This document shows, one piece after another, positions 14,092 to 21,809 of a stretch of 64,000 bases of DNA; the first letter of the stretch is position 1, and every line of letters begins with the position of its first letter. The stretch comes from Bacillota bacterium. Lineage in GTDB: Bacteria > Bacillota > Sulfobacillia > JACIYH01. Below the pieces are notes generated by a model. That model had not been told where the DNA came from and searched no databases. It was given only the letters and a program-made list of their open reading frames with translations. The position numbers and the translations under genes are program-made. The stretch covers positions 1 through 64,000 of the forward strand of contig JASEFA010000011.1 of assembly GCA_030019365.1 (NCBI GenBank), in the 5' to 3' direction.

Positions 14092-14301
14092 ATGTACTTT
14101 ACGACACACGGCCTGGTGGGAGCGGCGGTGGGAGCCAGCACGGGGTCGCCGGCCGCCGCAGTATCAGCGGGGCTGCTCTCCCACATTGTCCTGGACGTGA
14201 TACCGCATCATGACGCCTCGGGTCCCCGGGGGACGCTGGTCGACATCGCCGTGGGTGTGGCTGGCCCTGCTCTCCCTGGTGACCGGGTAGGCGAGGTCTG
14301 A
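14092..14301 (+). pseudogene. Small conserved membrane protein, probably truncated by a frameshift
   Basis: Residues 1-50 (YFTTHGLVGAAVGAS, GLLSHIVLDVIPHHD) have the pattern of small membrane proteins whose family keeps THxLVG near the start and LSHxxLDxIPH in the second segment. After VDIAVG the frame turns to polar, proline-rich residues (PALPGDRVGEV). A single-base shift there would read VWLALLSLVTG and stop, restoring a hydrophobic segment. The gene therefore seems frameshifted and shortened. Function unknown; the LSH...PHHD histidines and aspartates suggest a metal site. It lies between corA and the acetyltransferase. Confidence 0.45.
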
Positions 14302-14330
14302 GCCATCTCTCTGGAGGGGAGGCTGTGGGC

Positions 14331-15098
14331 ATGTTTGAGGTCAGGGAGGTACCGGCAACTGCGATCGACGAGGTCAACCGGATGTGCCTGCCGCACGGCG
14401 TCAAGGATGGGCCGGCCCTGGAGGCGGTGCTGCGGGAGAGTGCGGCCGCCCACGCGCGGGCGGCGGCAATGGGGGCCAGGGTCTTCGCGGCCTTCCTGGC
14501 GGGAAAGGCGGTGGGGCGCATTGAGGTGATGCCCGTCGAGGCCGCCCCGCTGCCCCTGGAGGGAGAGGACCTGTGGGTCATCCGCTGCCTGTGGGTGCTG
14601 CCCCCAGGAGAGGGAAAGGGCATCGGGAAGGCGCTGGTGGGTCACGCCCTGGATGCGGCCGGGGGATCGGCTGGCGTGGCCTCCCTCACCTTCCCGGACT
14701 GGATACCGGTCTCGTTCTTCGAGAAGCACGGTTTCACGAACGCAGAGACGCGCGGCGACCACATCCTCCTGCTCAGGGCCAACCGCCCTGCCGCGCGCGT
14801 ATCCCTGGTGCCCGTGAAGAAGGCCCACCAGGGCAACGATGCATCCGTGCATGTGGAAGCGGTTCTTTCGGCACGCTGCCCCTGGCTGATGCTCACCTAC
14901 CGGCGCATGCTCGAAATCGCCCGGGAAATGTCACCCCGGGTGGTGACGGCCGAGCGCGTTATTACCAAACGCGCCGACGCCCTCGCCTTCGGAGAAGAGA
15001 ATATCTACATCGACGGCCAACCCCTCGAGGGGGCACCCAGCTCCGACGCCTTCCGCCAGCAATTGCAGCAGCACCTTCAGGCCAAAGGGCTTCTCTGA
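14331..15098 (+). CDS. GNAT acetyltransferase with a YoaP-like C-terminal domain
   Basis: 255 residues. The N-terminal half (about 1-150) is a GNAT fold: strand LWVIRCLWVLP followed by the acetyl-CoA pyrophosphate-binding loop GEGKGIGKALV and the late PVSFFEKHGF segment. The C-terminal half has a thioredoxin-like/YoaP flavour: ARCPWLMLTYRRMLEIARE, then a late NIYIDGQPLEG strand. It presumably acetylates an amine on a small molecule or protein; the substrate is unknown. ATG 14331 has GGAGGGGAGG 8 bases upstream, better placed than the GTG at 14325. Its last 22 bases overlap the convergent deaminase gene. Confidence 0.75.
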   Translation: MFEVREVPATAIDEVNRMCLPHGVKDGPALEAVLRESAAAHARAAAMGARVFAAFLAGKAVGRIEVMPVEAAPLPLEGEDLWVIRCLWVLPPGEGKGIGKALVGHALDAAGGSAGVASLTFPDWIPVSFFEKHGFTNAETRGDHILLLRANRPAARVSLVPVKKAHQGNDASVHVEAVLSARCPWLMLTYRRMLEIAREMSPRVVTAERVITKRADALAFGEENIYIDGQPLEGAPSSDAFRQQLQQHLQAKGLL

Positions 15099-15655
15099 CG
15101 GGGCGGGTCCCCGGCCTCAGCGTTCCCGGGCGGCCGCTTCGCGGCCGCGGCCTCGCGCACGGGCTCCAGGACGTCGGGCCTGCCCTGTGCCAGCCAGTAC
15201 CGGGTGTGGAGCTCCGCGCACTCCCGCTCCAGCCCCGGGTCCGGGCAGGCGACCACCTGCATACCGTCGCGGTGCCTGCGCATGTACGGATTGGCGTGGA
15301 GAAGGTCGGCGGCGCCCGCGCGGCGGTCCGGTGCCGCCCAGACCAGCCCTCGCAGGTGCAGCATGACCACCATGCCCAGGCACATGGGGCAGGGTTCTAG
15401 CGTGCTGTAGAGCGTCCAGTCCGAGCGCGCTTCCGGGGCCAGGCGGGATATGGCGCGGCGCAGGGCCACCACTTCGGCGTGGGCGGTGGGATCGCGCCTG
15501 CGCACCATCTGGTTACGGCCGCGGGCGACGATCCTCCCCGAACTGTTCACGATGACGGAGCCCACCGGGATCTCGCCCTCGGCCCATGCCTTGTGGGCCT
15601 CGCGTAACGCCGCGGCCAGGAACCTGTGGTGATCCAGCAGCTCTTCGCCCCCCAA
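15077..15655 (-). CDS. Cytidine-deaminase-fold nucleoside deaminase (TadA paralogue)
   Basis: 192 residues with the zinc site of the CDA fold: His59-Ala-Glu61 and Pro-Cys89-Pro-Met-Cys92, and the IPVGSVIV strand near residue 29. Relatives deaminate guanine, other bases or nucleosides, or tRNA adenosine-34. A separate and more typical tadA sits at 30889, so this copy is probably a free-base or nucleoside deaminase; the substrate is inferred only. About 50 extra residues follow the domain, ending in a basic, proline-rich tail. The TTG start at 15655 has a poor ribosome site and is uncertain. Confidence 0.7.
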   Translation of the reverse strand: MGGEELLDHHRFLAAALREAHKAWAEGEIPVGSVIVNSSGRIVARGRNQMVRRRDPTAHAEVVALRRAISRLAPEARSDWTLYSTLEPCPMCLGMVVMLHLRGLVWAAPDRRAGAADLLHANPYMRRHRDGMQVVACPDPGLERECAELHTRYWLAQGRPDVLEPVREAAAAKRPPGNAEAGDPPRQRSPLA

Positions 15656-15766
15656 GAGGGGCGTTCGCCTCTGACACCTTCCTTCCCTGCTCGTTACCGG
15701 TTCTCCAATCGGGGACGGCCCGGGCGCCGCTGGCGCGCAACCCTGAGGCAGGTGCGGCCGGCCCGT

Positions 15767-16077
15767 TCACTCAAGGAGTCTGATGCTACCGATGTTGATA
15801 ATGCGGCCTCCCGTCCTGCGCTCGATCATGACCCTGGCCGCCGCCTGGCTCATGAAGAACAGGCCCCTCAGGTTGACCCCGAGCACCCGGTCCCACTCCT
15901 CCTCGGTAACGGCTTCCGCGGGGTCAACCGTGGCGGTACCGGCGTTGTTCACCAGGATGTCCAGCCGACCAAAGGTGGCGACGGCCTGTGCCACTGCGTT
16001 CCGGCACTGCTCCGGCCGGGAAACGTCGCAGGGTACGTAGACAGCACGCCCTCCCGATTCCCGTATCTGCCGGGCCG
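15767..16077 (-). pseudogene. Short-chain dehydrogenase/reductase fragment
   Basis: The frame between an upstream TAG and the stop at 15767 encodes the middle of an SDR: ARQIRESGGRAVYVPCDVS, LDILVNNAG, GVNLRGLFFMSQ and GGRIINIGS. Missing are the N-terminal nucleotide-binding TGxxxGxG and everything after the serine strand, including the YxxxK catalytic pair. Both ends are lost, so this is a relic and not a gene with a single stop. Closest in pattern to 3-oxoacyl-ACP reductase or glucose dehydrogenase-like SDRs. Confidence 0.7.
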
Positions 16078-16109
16078 GCCAGATCCGTCCCTAGTATTCC
16101 CGCGGGGGA

Positions 16110-17975
16110 TCAGGCGAGCCAGCCGGGGACGGGGAGGCCCAGGCGCTGCAGGGCGGCAGGACGGGGACGGCCGGTGTCAACATCCCAGCCCCGCAGCGCG
16201 TAATATGTGCGGCACGCCCCGCTCAAGGCCCTCTCATCGATGCCAGGATGACCACCGGCGGCGTCCTCGGTGAAGCGGGCGGGCAGGCGGTCAGCGCCGG
16301 GATCCAGGCCCTCGCAGCAGTTGAACAGGCGGGCCTGGACGTTGGCCCTCTCGCCCGCCTGCATCAGCTCGTACAGGCTGGTTTCCCACCCGGTGGCGTA
16401 GCGCACCGAGTCCACTACCATGCCCACCGGGAGCAGGCTGCGGGGCGCCACACAGAAGAAGCAGATCCCCAGGGACTTCAGGGTGTCCCACCAGACTTCC
16501 AGGGTGGCAAAGTGCCGCACTTTGGCGGGACTCAGGTCGCGGGCATCCACGGGATCGAGCAGGCCGAAGGGCGCGATCCGGTCGAGGGCGTAGGCGCCCC
16601 GCTTGAGGAACATGGTGTCGTGGGCCGCCACCATGTGGTCGGCCCCGTGGGCGGCCAGGGTGTACCCCAGCCCCACGCTCACCTTCCCCCGGGGGTCGTG
16701 CATGGCCGCCTCCAGACCCTTCACCTCCACGGCCAGGGGCAGGGCCGGCCCCCCGATCTTCTCCGCCAGACGCCTGGCCCCCTCGGCCAGGTCCGTCCCG
16801 AAGCCTTCCCGGCGGGCAATGAGGGGCACCAGCGCGCGGGCGGGAACTCGCCCGAAGCGCAAGTCCATCCCGCCCGTGTCCCGAGCGGTGATCAGCCCCC
16901 GCTCAAAGCACTCGGCGGCCAGGGCCAGGGTGACCCCCGTGGAGATGGTGTCCAGGCCCAGGTCGTTGCACAGGCGGTTCACTTCCAGGATGGAGCCGAG
17001 GTCGTCGCTGCCCAGGTTGGACCCGAAGGCGGCGATGGTCTCGTACTCGGGCCCTCCCGCCTCCTGGCCGTCCAGACGCACCGTGCGCTTGCATCGCACC
17101 GGGCAGGCATAGCAGCCCCACCTGCCGACCACGAACCGCTTTTCGTAAGCCTCCCCCGAGAGCGCCTCCCACCCCTCGAAGCTGCCCACCGAAAAGTTGC
17201 GGGTGGGCAGCATCCCCGTGGCGTTGAGACCACCCAGCAGCCCGGCGGTGCCCAGGTCGTGCAGGGCCCGGCTGAGGGGGTTGTCCCGGTAGTGGTCGCG
17301 GAACCAGCGGGCGATGCCCAGGACCCCCTCGCGGTCGGCCAGATCCGGCCGGCCCGTCCCGCGCACGGCGACCGCCTTCAGGCGCTTGGAACCCATCACC
17401 GCCCCCAGGCCGCACCGCCCGGCCGCGTTCCGCCCCTCGTGCATGACACAGGCGTAGCGCACCAGGTTCTCCCCCGCCGGGCCCACGGACGCGACCCGCA
17501 CCCGCGCATCCCCCAACTCCTCGCGGATGGCCCGCTCGGTGGCGAAGGTGCCCAGACCCCACAGGTGCGAGGCGTCGCGGATCTCGGCCTGCCCGTCATG
17601 CACGAAAAGGTACACGGGCCGATCAGAGGCACCCGTCACCACCACCGCCTCGAACCCGGCGAACTTCAACTCCGGGGCCAGGAATCCCCCCGCCTCCGCC
17701 TCCCCGTATCCCCCCGTAAGGGGCGACTTGGCCGCCACCGTGAAGCGCGAGTAACCCGGGATGGGCAGCCCGCTCACCACGCTCCCCGCCAGCACCAGCA
17801 CGTTCTCCGGCCCCAGGGGATCGGCCCCGGCAGGCACCTCCTCCAGCAGGTAGTGACCTGCAAATCCCTTTCCGCCCAGGAGCATCCGGTAGAACTTCTC
17901 GCCCGGCTCCTCTTCTGCCACTTTTGCTCCGCTGAGATCCACCCGCAGTACCCTGCCCGCATAGCCTGCCGGCAC
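16110..17975 (-). CDS. aor: Aldehyde:ferredoxin oxidoreductase (tungstopterin family)
   Basis: Oxidises aldehydes to acids with ferredoxin as acceptor; members use a bis-tungstopterin and one [4Fe-4S] cluster. About 620 residues, the usual length. Cluster ligands: CYACPVRC (CxxCxxxC) near residue 325 and a late cysteine in GICFFC. Pterin-binding segments such as AGRCGLGAVMGSK and the N-terminal GYAGRVLRVDLS are present. Start: two GTG codons, 17984 and 17975; the second is at proper distance from GGGAGG, so I use it. It follows the selenium genes on the same strand after a 205-base gap. Tungsten rather than molybdenum is inferred from the family. Confidence 0.9.
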   Translation of the reverse strand: MPAGYAGRVLRVDLSGAKVAEEEPGEKFYRMLLGGKGFAGHYLLEEVPAGADPLGPENVLVLAGSVVSGLPIPGYSRFTVAAKSPLTGGYGEAEAGGFLAPELKFAGFEAVVVTGASDRPVYLFVHDGQAEIRDASHLWGLGTFATERAIREELGDARVRVASVGPAGENLVRYACVMHEGRNAAGRCGLGAVMGSKRLKAVAVRGTGRPDLADREGVLGIARWFRDHYRDNPLSRALHDLGTAGLLGGLNATGMLPTRNFSVGSFEGWEALSGEAYEKRFVVGRWGCYACPVRCKRTVRLDGQEAGGPEYETIAAFGSNLGSDDLGSILEVNRLCNDLGLDTISTGVTLALAAECFERGLITARDTGGMDLRFGRVPARALVPLIARREGFGTDLAEGARRLAEKIGGPALPLAVEVKGLEAAMHDPRGKVSVGLGYTLAAHGADHMVAAHDTMFLKRGAYALDRIAPFGLLDPVDARDLSPAKVRHFATLEVWWDTLKSLGICFFCVAPRSLLPVGMVVDSVRYATGWETSLYELMQAGERANVQARLFNCCEGLDPGADRLPARFTEDAAGGHPGIDERALSGACRTYYALRGWDVDTGRPRPAALQRLGLPVPGWLA

Positions 17976-18180
17976 CGGTTTCACACCTCCCGGTTATTCG
18001 TCACCGGGTGATTCGCCACGCACCCGCTCCCGTCCCTGCCCGGCCCGCGGCACTGGCCGTGGTCACGATGCCCGCGCCATAATTGGCGAGAACGCGCTTC
18101 GCTCGCTGGGAGCGTGACTGCACAAGCGCACTAACCGCCGTTCCCCACGTCGGGGCACCTCCCCGTGCGGGGCGGCTTCG

Positions 18181-18855
18181 CTACAGGGTGAGTACCCCCC
18201 CCGGGGAGGCCAGCGTCTCGACGATCTCATACATGTTGGTGACCCGGCCCACCACCAGCTTCTCGCGCAACCCGAAGTAGTCGAGGCAGGTGCCGCACGA
18301 CAGGATCTGGGTTCCCCTGTCCTGCAACTGGCGCAACTCATCCAACACGGGGCTTCCTTCGGTGGTCAGGTGGACTCCGGCGTTGACGAAGATCAGGGCG
18401 TCCGGCGGAGAGGGCAGCTGGGCCAGGGTGTACAGAAAGCTGCGCATCAGGACGGAGCCCAGTTCATCGGAGCCCCGCCCCAGGCGGTCCGTTCCCATCA
18501 GAATGACCTGCACACCACCGACGCCTGTCCCGCCGCCACCGACGGCCGTCTCGTCGGCGGGCCGGGCCACGGAGGGCTGCCCGGTGCCGGGCTGCCCTGC
18601 GAGAGCAGCCGCATCGGAGATGACGTGGCTTTCGGACTGCTTCACGGCGGGAGGCGTGATGGTGAGGCGCCAGCTGCCCCCCTCCTGCACTACCTCCACC
18701 TCGTATCCCTGGCTGCGGGCGAAACGGGTGACGTTCTCCCGGGCCGCCTCGTTGTCCACTATGGACACCACCGGACCCCCGGACTCCTTCACGGCTTTGC
18801 GCGTGTTGATCACCGGCTGGGGGCAGGGTAGCCCCCGATTATCTACCACTCGCAA
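18181..18855 (-). CDS. yedF: Selenium metabolism protein YedF
   Basis: 224 residues in two parts: a TusA/SirA-like domain at the N-terminus with the active-site motif LPCPQP (Cys11), and a C-terminal DsrE/DsrF-like domain with GVQVILMGTDRLG and ILSCGTCLDYF. A linker of about 35 Gly/Ala-rich residues joins them. YedF proteins co-occur with SelD and are thought to deliver or trap selenium or sulfur; the biochemical role is not proven. TTG start with GGGAGGG 8 bases upstream. Downstream of selD on the same strand. Confidence 0.88.
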   Translation of the reverse strand: MRVVDNRGLPCPQPVINTRKAVKESGGPVVSIVDNEAARENVTRFARSQGYEVEVVQEGGSWRLTITPPAVKQSESHVISDAAALAGQPGTGQPSVARPADETAVGGGGTGVGGVQVILMGTDRLGRGSDELGSVLMRSFLYTLAQLPSPPDALIFVNAGVHLTTEGSPVLDELRQLQDRGTQILSCGTCLDYFGLREKLVVGRVTNMYEIVETLASPGGVLTL

Positions 18856-18997
18856 ACGACCATCCCTCCCGTTCGGTTGCTCCTCGAGCAGCTTACGCTG
18901 GCTCCCCCTTCAAAACGAGAATGGGCGGGCGACGCCGGGCTAGCACGGCCCCGTGGGCTTCTTCCACAACAATCACGGGCATCACACTCCCGACCCG

Positions 18998-20026
18998 TCA
19001 GGCAAGGATTGCCAGCAAGGCGTCGCGCCGGGGGACGGCCTCCCCAATGACCCTGCCCGGGACACCGCGCTCACCGAGGCGCGCCAGGGCGAGTTCCACC
19101 TGGTCCCCGGGCACGGCCGCCAGCAGTCCGCCGGAGGTCTGGGGGTCGCACAGGATGAGGAGGTCGGTGTCGTCGACGCCCCCGGCCGCGAGGCGCCCCT
19201 TCACCCAGTCCCGGTTGCGGTAAGCACCCCCCGGGAACATCCCCATGGCCCCCAACTCCCGGGCCCCCTCCAGGACGGGAATAGCCTCCGCCCGCAACAC
19301 CAGGGTGACGCCGCTCGCCTCTGCCATCTCGGCGGCGTGGCCCAGCAGGCCGAACCCGGTCACGTCGGTGCAGGCATTCACCCTGACGTCCCGCAGGGCA
19401 TGGCAGGCGGCCGCGTTCAGGGTACGCATGAGGTCGACGGCAGCCGCCATCGCATCCGGCGGAGCCATGTCCACCTTGGCCGCGGTGTTGATGACCCCCG
19501 TGCCCAGGGGTTTGGTGAGGATGAGGACGTCGCCCGGGCGGGCGGTGGAGTTGCGCCACAGTCCCTCCGGATGCACGAGTCCCACCGCCGCCAGGCCGTA
19601 TTTGGGCTCGTCATCCTCCAGGGTGTGGCCCCCGGCCAGGATGGCACCCGCTTCGGCCACCTTGTCGGACCCGCCCCTCAAGATCTCGCCCAGCACCTCG
19701 ACGGGGAGGCAGGTGGGGAATCCCACCAGGTTGAGACATAAGAGGGGCCTCCCCCCCATGGCGTACACGTCGGAGAGGGCGTTGGCGGCAGCGATTTGCC
19801 CGAAGGTGTAGGGGTCATCCACCACGGGGGTGAAGAAATCCACCGTGACGATGAGGGCCGTCTCCTCGTCCAGCAGGTACACGGCGGCATCGTCACCCGT
19901 ATGGGGCCCCACCAGGAGGCGGGCGTCTTGCGGAATGGGCAGTTGTCGCAGCACGTGCGACAGGGTCTCCGGACCCACCTTGGCCGCTCAGCCTGCCGCC
20001 TTGGTCATCTGCGTGAGCCGGTGCAC
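18998..20026 (-). CDS. selD: Selenide, water dikinase, a selenocysteine protein (in-frame UGA)
   Basis: Makes selenophosphate from selenide and ATP, the selenium donor for selenocysteine, selenouridine and some selenium cofactors. Translation from the GTG at 20026 reads MHRLTQMTKAAG, then TGA (19988-19990), then AAKVGPETL. The UGA falls exactly where SelD has its catalytic Cys or Sec, three residues before the essential lysine (Sec13 and Lys16; Cys17/Lys20 in E. coli). The rest is standard: VGPHTGDDAAV, TVDFFTPVVDDPY, ANALSDVYAMGG, AGGHTLEDDEPKYGL and TDVTGFGLLGH. A conventional annotation would start at the GTG at 19978 and lose the active site. Expression implies SelA, SelB and tRNA-Sec elsewhere in the genome. 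Confidence 0.92.
19944..19987 (-). promoter_or_regulatory. Candidate bacterial SECIS in selD
   Basis: Right after the UGA, two small hairpins occur in the coding RNA: GGGTC/GACCC (19972-19976 with 19963-19967, loop CGGA) and TGTCGCA/TGCGACA (19956-19962 with 19944-19950). The first starts 11 bases after the UGA, the distance expected for a SelB-binding element. Which one is bound is not determinable here. Confidence 0.5.
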
Positions 20027-20042
20027 CTCGAGCACCCCCTCC

Positions 20043-21308
20043 CTAGCGAGCGCGGGTCAGTCCGCCGGCAATGGCGCCCACCGCGCTCACGATGTAGGCC
20101 ACCTCTTCGGGGGTGTTGGAGTAGCCCAGGCTGATGCGCACGGTCCCCTGGGGGTAGGTGCCCACCGTGCGGTGGGCCCAGGGGCCACACTGCAGCCCCG
20201 CCCTCACCATCACCCCGAATTCGGTGTCAAGAGTTTCGGCCACCAGGGCCGGATCAAGCACCCCGCCGCGACCGGGGGCGAGCACGTTGAAGGAGACGAC
20301 CGCCACCTGCGCCTCCGGGTCCCGGGGGCCGTATACCTCCACCCCCGGGATGGCCTCCAGACCACGGAGCAGCTGCCGGGTGAGCTCCGCCTCATGCTGG
20401 CGGATACGATCGATGCCAACCCCCGCCACGTAGTGCGCAGCCGCCCCCAGCCCGGCCAGCCCCACCCCGTTGAGGGTGCCGCTCTCATACAGGTCGGGCA
20501 GGACCGGAGGCTGCTCCTCCAGGTGGGAGAAGCTGCCCGTGCCCCCGCGCACGAGGGGCCGGGGCGTGAGCCCTTCTCTTATGTAGAGGCCCCCCGTCCC
20601 CTGGGGACCGAGCAATCCCTTGTGCCCGGTGAACGCCACCACGTCGAGGTCCATGGCGGTGACATCCAGGGGCAGGCAGCCCGCAGTCTGGGCCGCATCC
20701 ACCAGGATGAGGGCGCCGTGCTCGTGGGCCAGGCGGGCGGCCTCGGCCACCGGCAGAATAGTGCCGGTCACGTTGGAGCCGTGGGTCAGGACCACCAGGC
20801 AGGTGGGGTGCCGCGTGCCGCCCCGCCCGCTACCGGCCGGGGCCCGCCCGTGGGCAGCCTGCCGCAGAGCCCGGCGCAGGTCGTCCAGGTCGAGGTGGCC
20901 CTCGGGCGTGCAGCGCACGCGGGTCACTTGCACTCCACGCCCACTCAGCTCGTGGAGAGGACGAGCGACCGCGTTGTGCTCCATGCCGGAGGTCACCACG
21001 CGGTCGCCGGGTTCAAGTAGCCCGTGCAGGGCCAGGTTGATGCCCCAGGTGGCGTTGGGGCCGAAGACTATGCGGCTCTCATCGCGGGCGCCCAGGAGGC
21101 GAGCCACCACCTGCCGGGCGGCGAACACGGCCCGGGCGGACGCCACCGCCCGGCGGTGAGCCGACCGCCCCGGGTTGGCCCCCGCCTGTTCCAGGTACTC
21201 CACCATGGCACGGGCCACCGCCCGAGGTTTGGGCCACGAAGTGGCAGCGTGATCGGCGTACACCAGTCGCTGTCCCGCGGGCACCCGGCCCGCCCCGGGT
21301 GCCCTCAT
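20043..21308 (-). CDS. Cysteine-desulfurase-like class V aminotransferase of the selenium cluster
   Basis: 421 residues, PLP fold type I: N-terminal YADHAATSWPKP, substrate loop HNAVARPLH, VLTHGSNVTG, the PLP aspartate in LVDAAQTAG, the PLP lysine in FTGHKGLLGPQG and a C-terminal cysteine in RAGLQCGPWAH. It matches the subgroup found beside selD and DUF3343 in selenium-using anaerobes. Likely mobilises sulfur or selenium from cysteine or selenocysteine as persulfide or perselenide for SelD. The gene overlaps the DUF3343 stop by four bases (ATGA) and ends 17 bases before the selD start. Confidence 0.85.
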   Translation of the reverse strand: MRAPGAGRVPAGQRLVYADHAATSWPKPRAVARAMVEYLEQAGANPGRSAHRRAVASARAVFAARQVVARLLGARDESRIVFGPNATWGINLALHGLLEPGDRVVTSGMEHNAVARPLHELSGRGVQVTRVRCTPEGHLDLDDLRRALRQAAHGRAPAGSGRGGTRHPTCLVVLTHGSNVTGTILPVAEAARLAHEHGALILVDAAQTAGCLPLDVTAMDLDVVAFTGHKGLLGPQGTGGLYIREGLTPRPLVRGGTGSFSHLEEQPPVLPDLYESGTLNGVGLAGLGAAAHYVAGVGIDRIRQHEAELTRQLLRGLEAIPGVEVYGPRDPEAQVAVVSFNVLAPGRGGVLDPALVAETLDTEFGVMVRAGLQCGPWAHRTVGTYPQGTVRISLGYSNTPEEVAYIVSAVGAIAGGLTRAR

Positions 21309-21700
21309 CCCGACCCACCCCCGGGCCCGCGCCCCGGCGGTCGGACGAGCCGCCGGTCCCCGGGCAGCTGCCGGGGGACCGGCCCTTCGGGGGACGCACG
21401 CGTGGGAAGTGGTAGCCCGGACGCCGGGCGCCTCGTGCCCCGGCCGGCCGGCGCCTCAACGGTGAACATGCCTGTGCACTCGAGACCGGCGCAGGTCGAC
21501 AGTTCCGCTACCCTCTCACGGTAGCGCGGCGCAAAGGCCACGGCCATGCCGCAGGCATCCGAAATCCACCTCGGCGTGGGAATCAGGCTGTGAGGGATAC
21601 CCTTCTCGCTCAAGATCCCATCCAGCCTGAGCGCCTGGTGGGTGCTGGGATAGACTGCGCACAGGCGCGTCCCGCCCTTGTCCGCGAGTGCTCGCTCCAT
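21305..21700 (-). CDS. DUF3343 protein, putative selenium or sulfur carrier
   Basis: 131 residues. The first 80 or so are the DUF3343 domain: YPSTHQALRLDGILSEKG, then LIPTPRWISDACGMAVAF with the conserved cysteine. A short Cys-containing STCAGLECTG segment follows, and about 45 basic and proline-rich residues that look like unstructured tail or read-through into non-conserved sequence. DUF3343 genes travel with selD and yedF; a carrier role is proposed but unproven. First gene of the selenium operon. Confidence 0.75.
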   Translation of the reverse strand: MERALADKGGTRLCAVYPSTHQALRLDGILSEKGIPHSLIPTPRWISDACGMAVAFAPRYRERVAELSTCAGLECTGMFTVEAPAGRGTRRPASGLPLPTRASPEGPVPRQLPGDRRLVRPPGRGPGGGSG

Positions 21701-21708
21701 GGCACCTC

Positions 21709-21717
21709 ATTATATCA
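21709..21717 (-). promoter_or_regulatory. Extended -10 of the selenium operon
   Basis: TGATATAAT on the minus strand: TATAAT at 21709-21714 preceded by TGA. The start would fall 0-4 bases before the ATG at 21700, so the message would be leaderless or nearly so, with the apparent ribosome site (GAGGTG) lying upstream of the RNA. Confidence 0.55.
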
Positions 21718-21809
21718 CGCCCGCCGGCCGGTGGTCGAAACCCATGGGCCGCCGGCTCCGGCTCTACCCGCATATCCTACGCTACCGAAGGGAAAACGGA
21801 TTCATCTTT

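Noticed and set aside
16248-18011. 587-codon plus-strand frame opposite the aldehyde oxidoreductase
   Set aside because: Antisense shadow; composition skewed to Pro, His, Gln and Arg.
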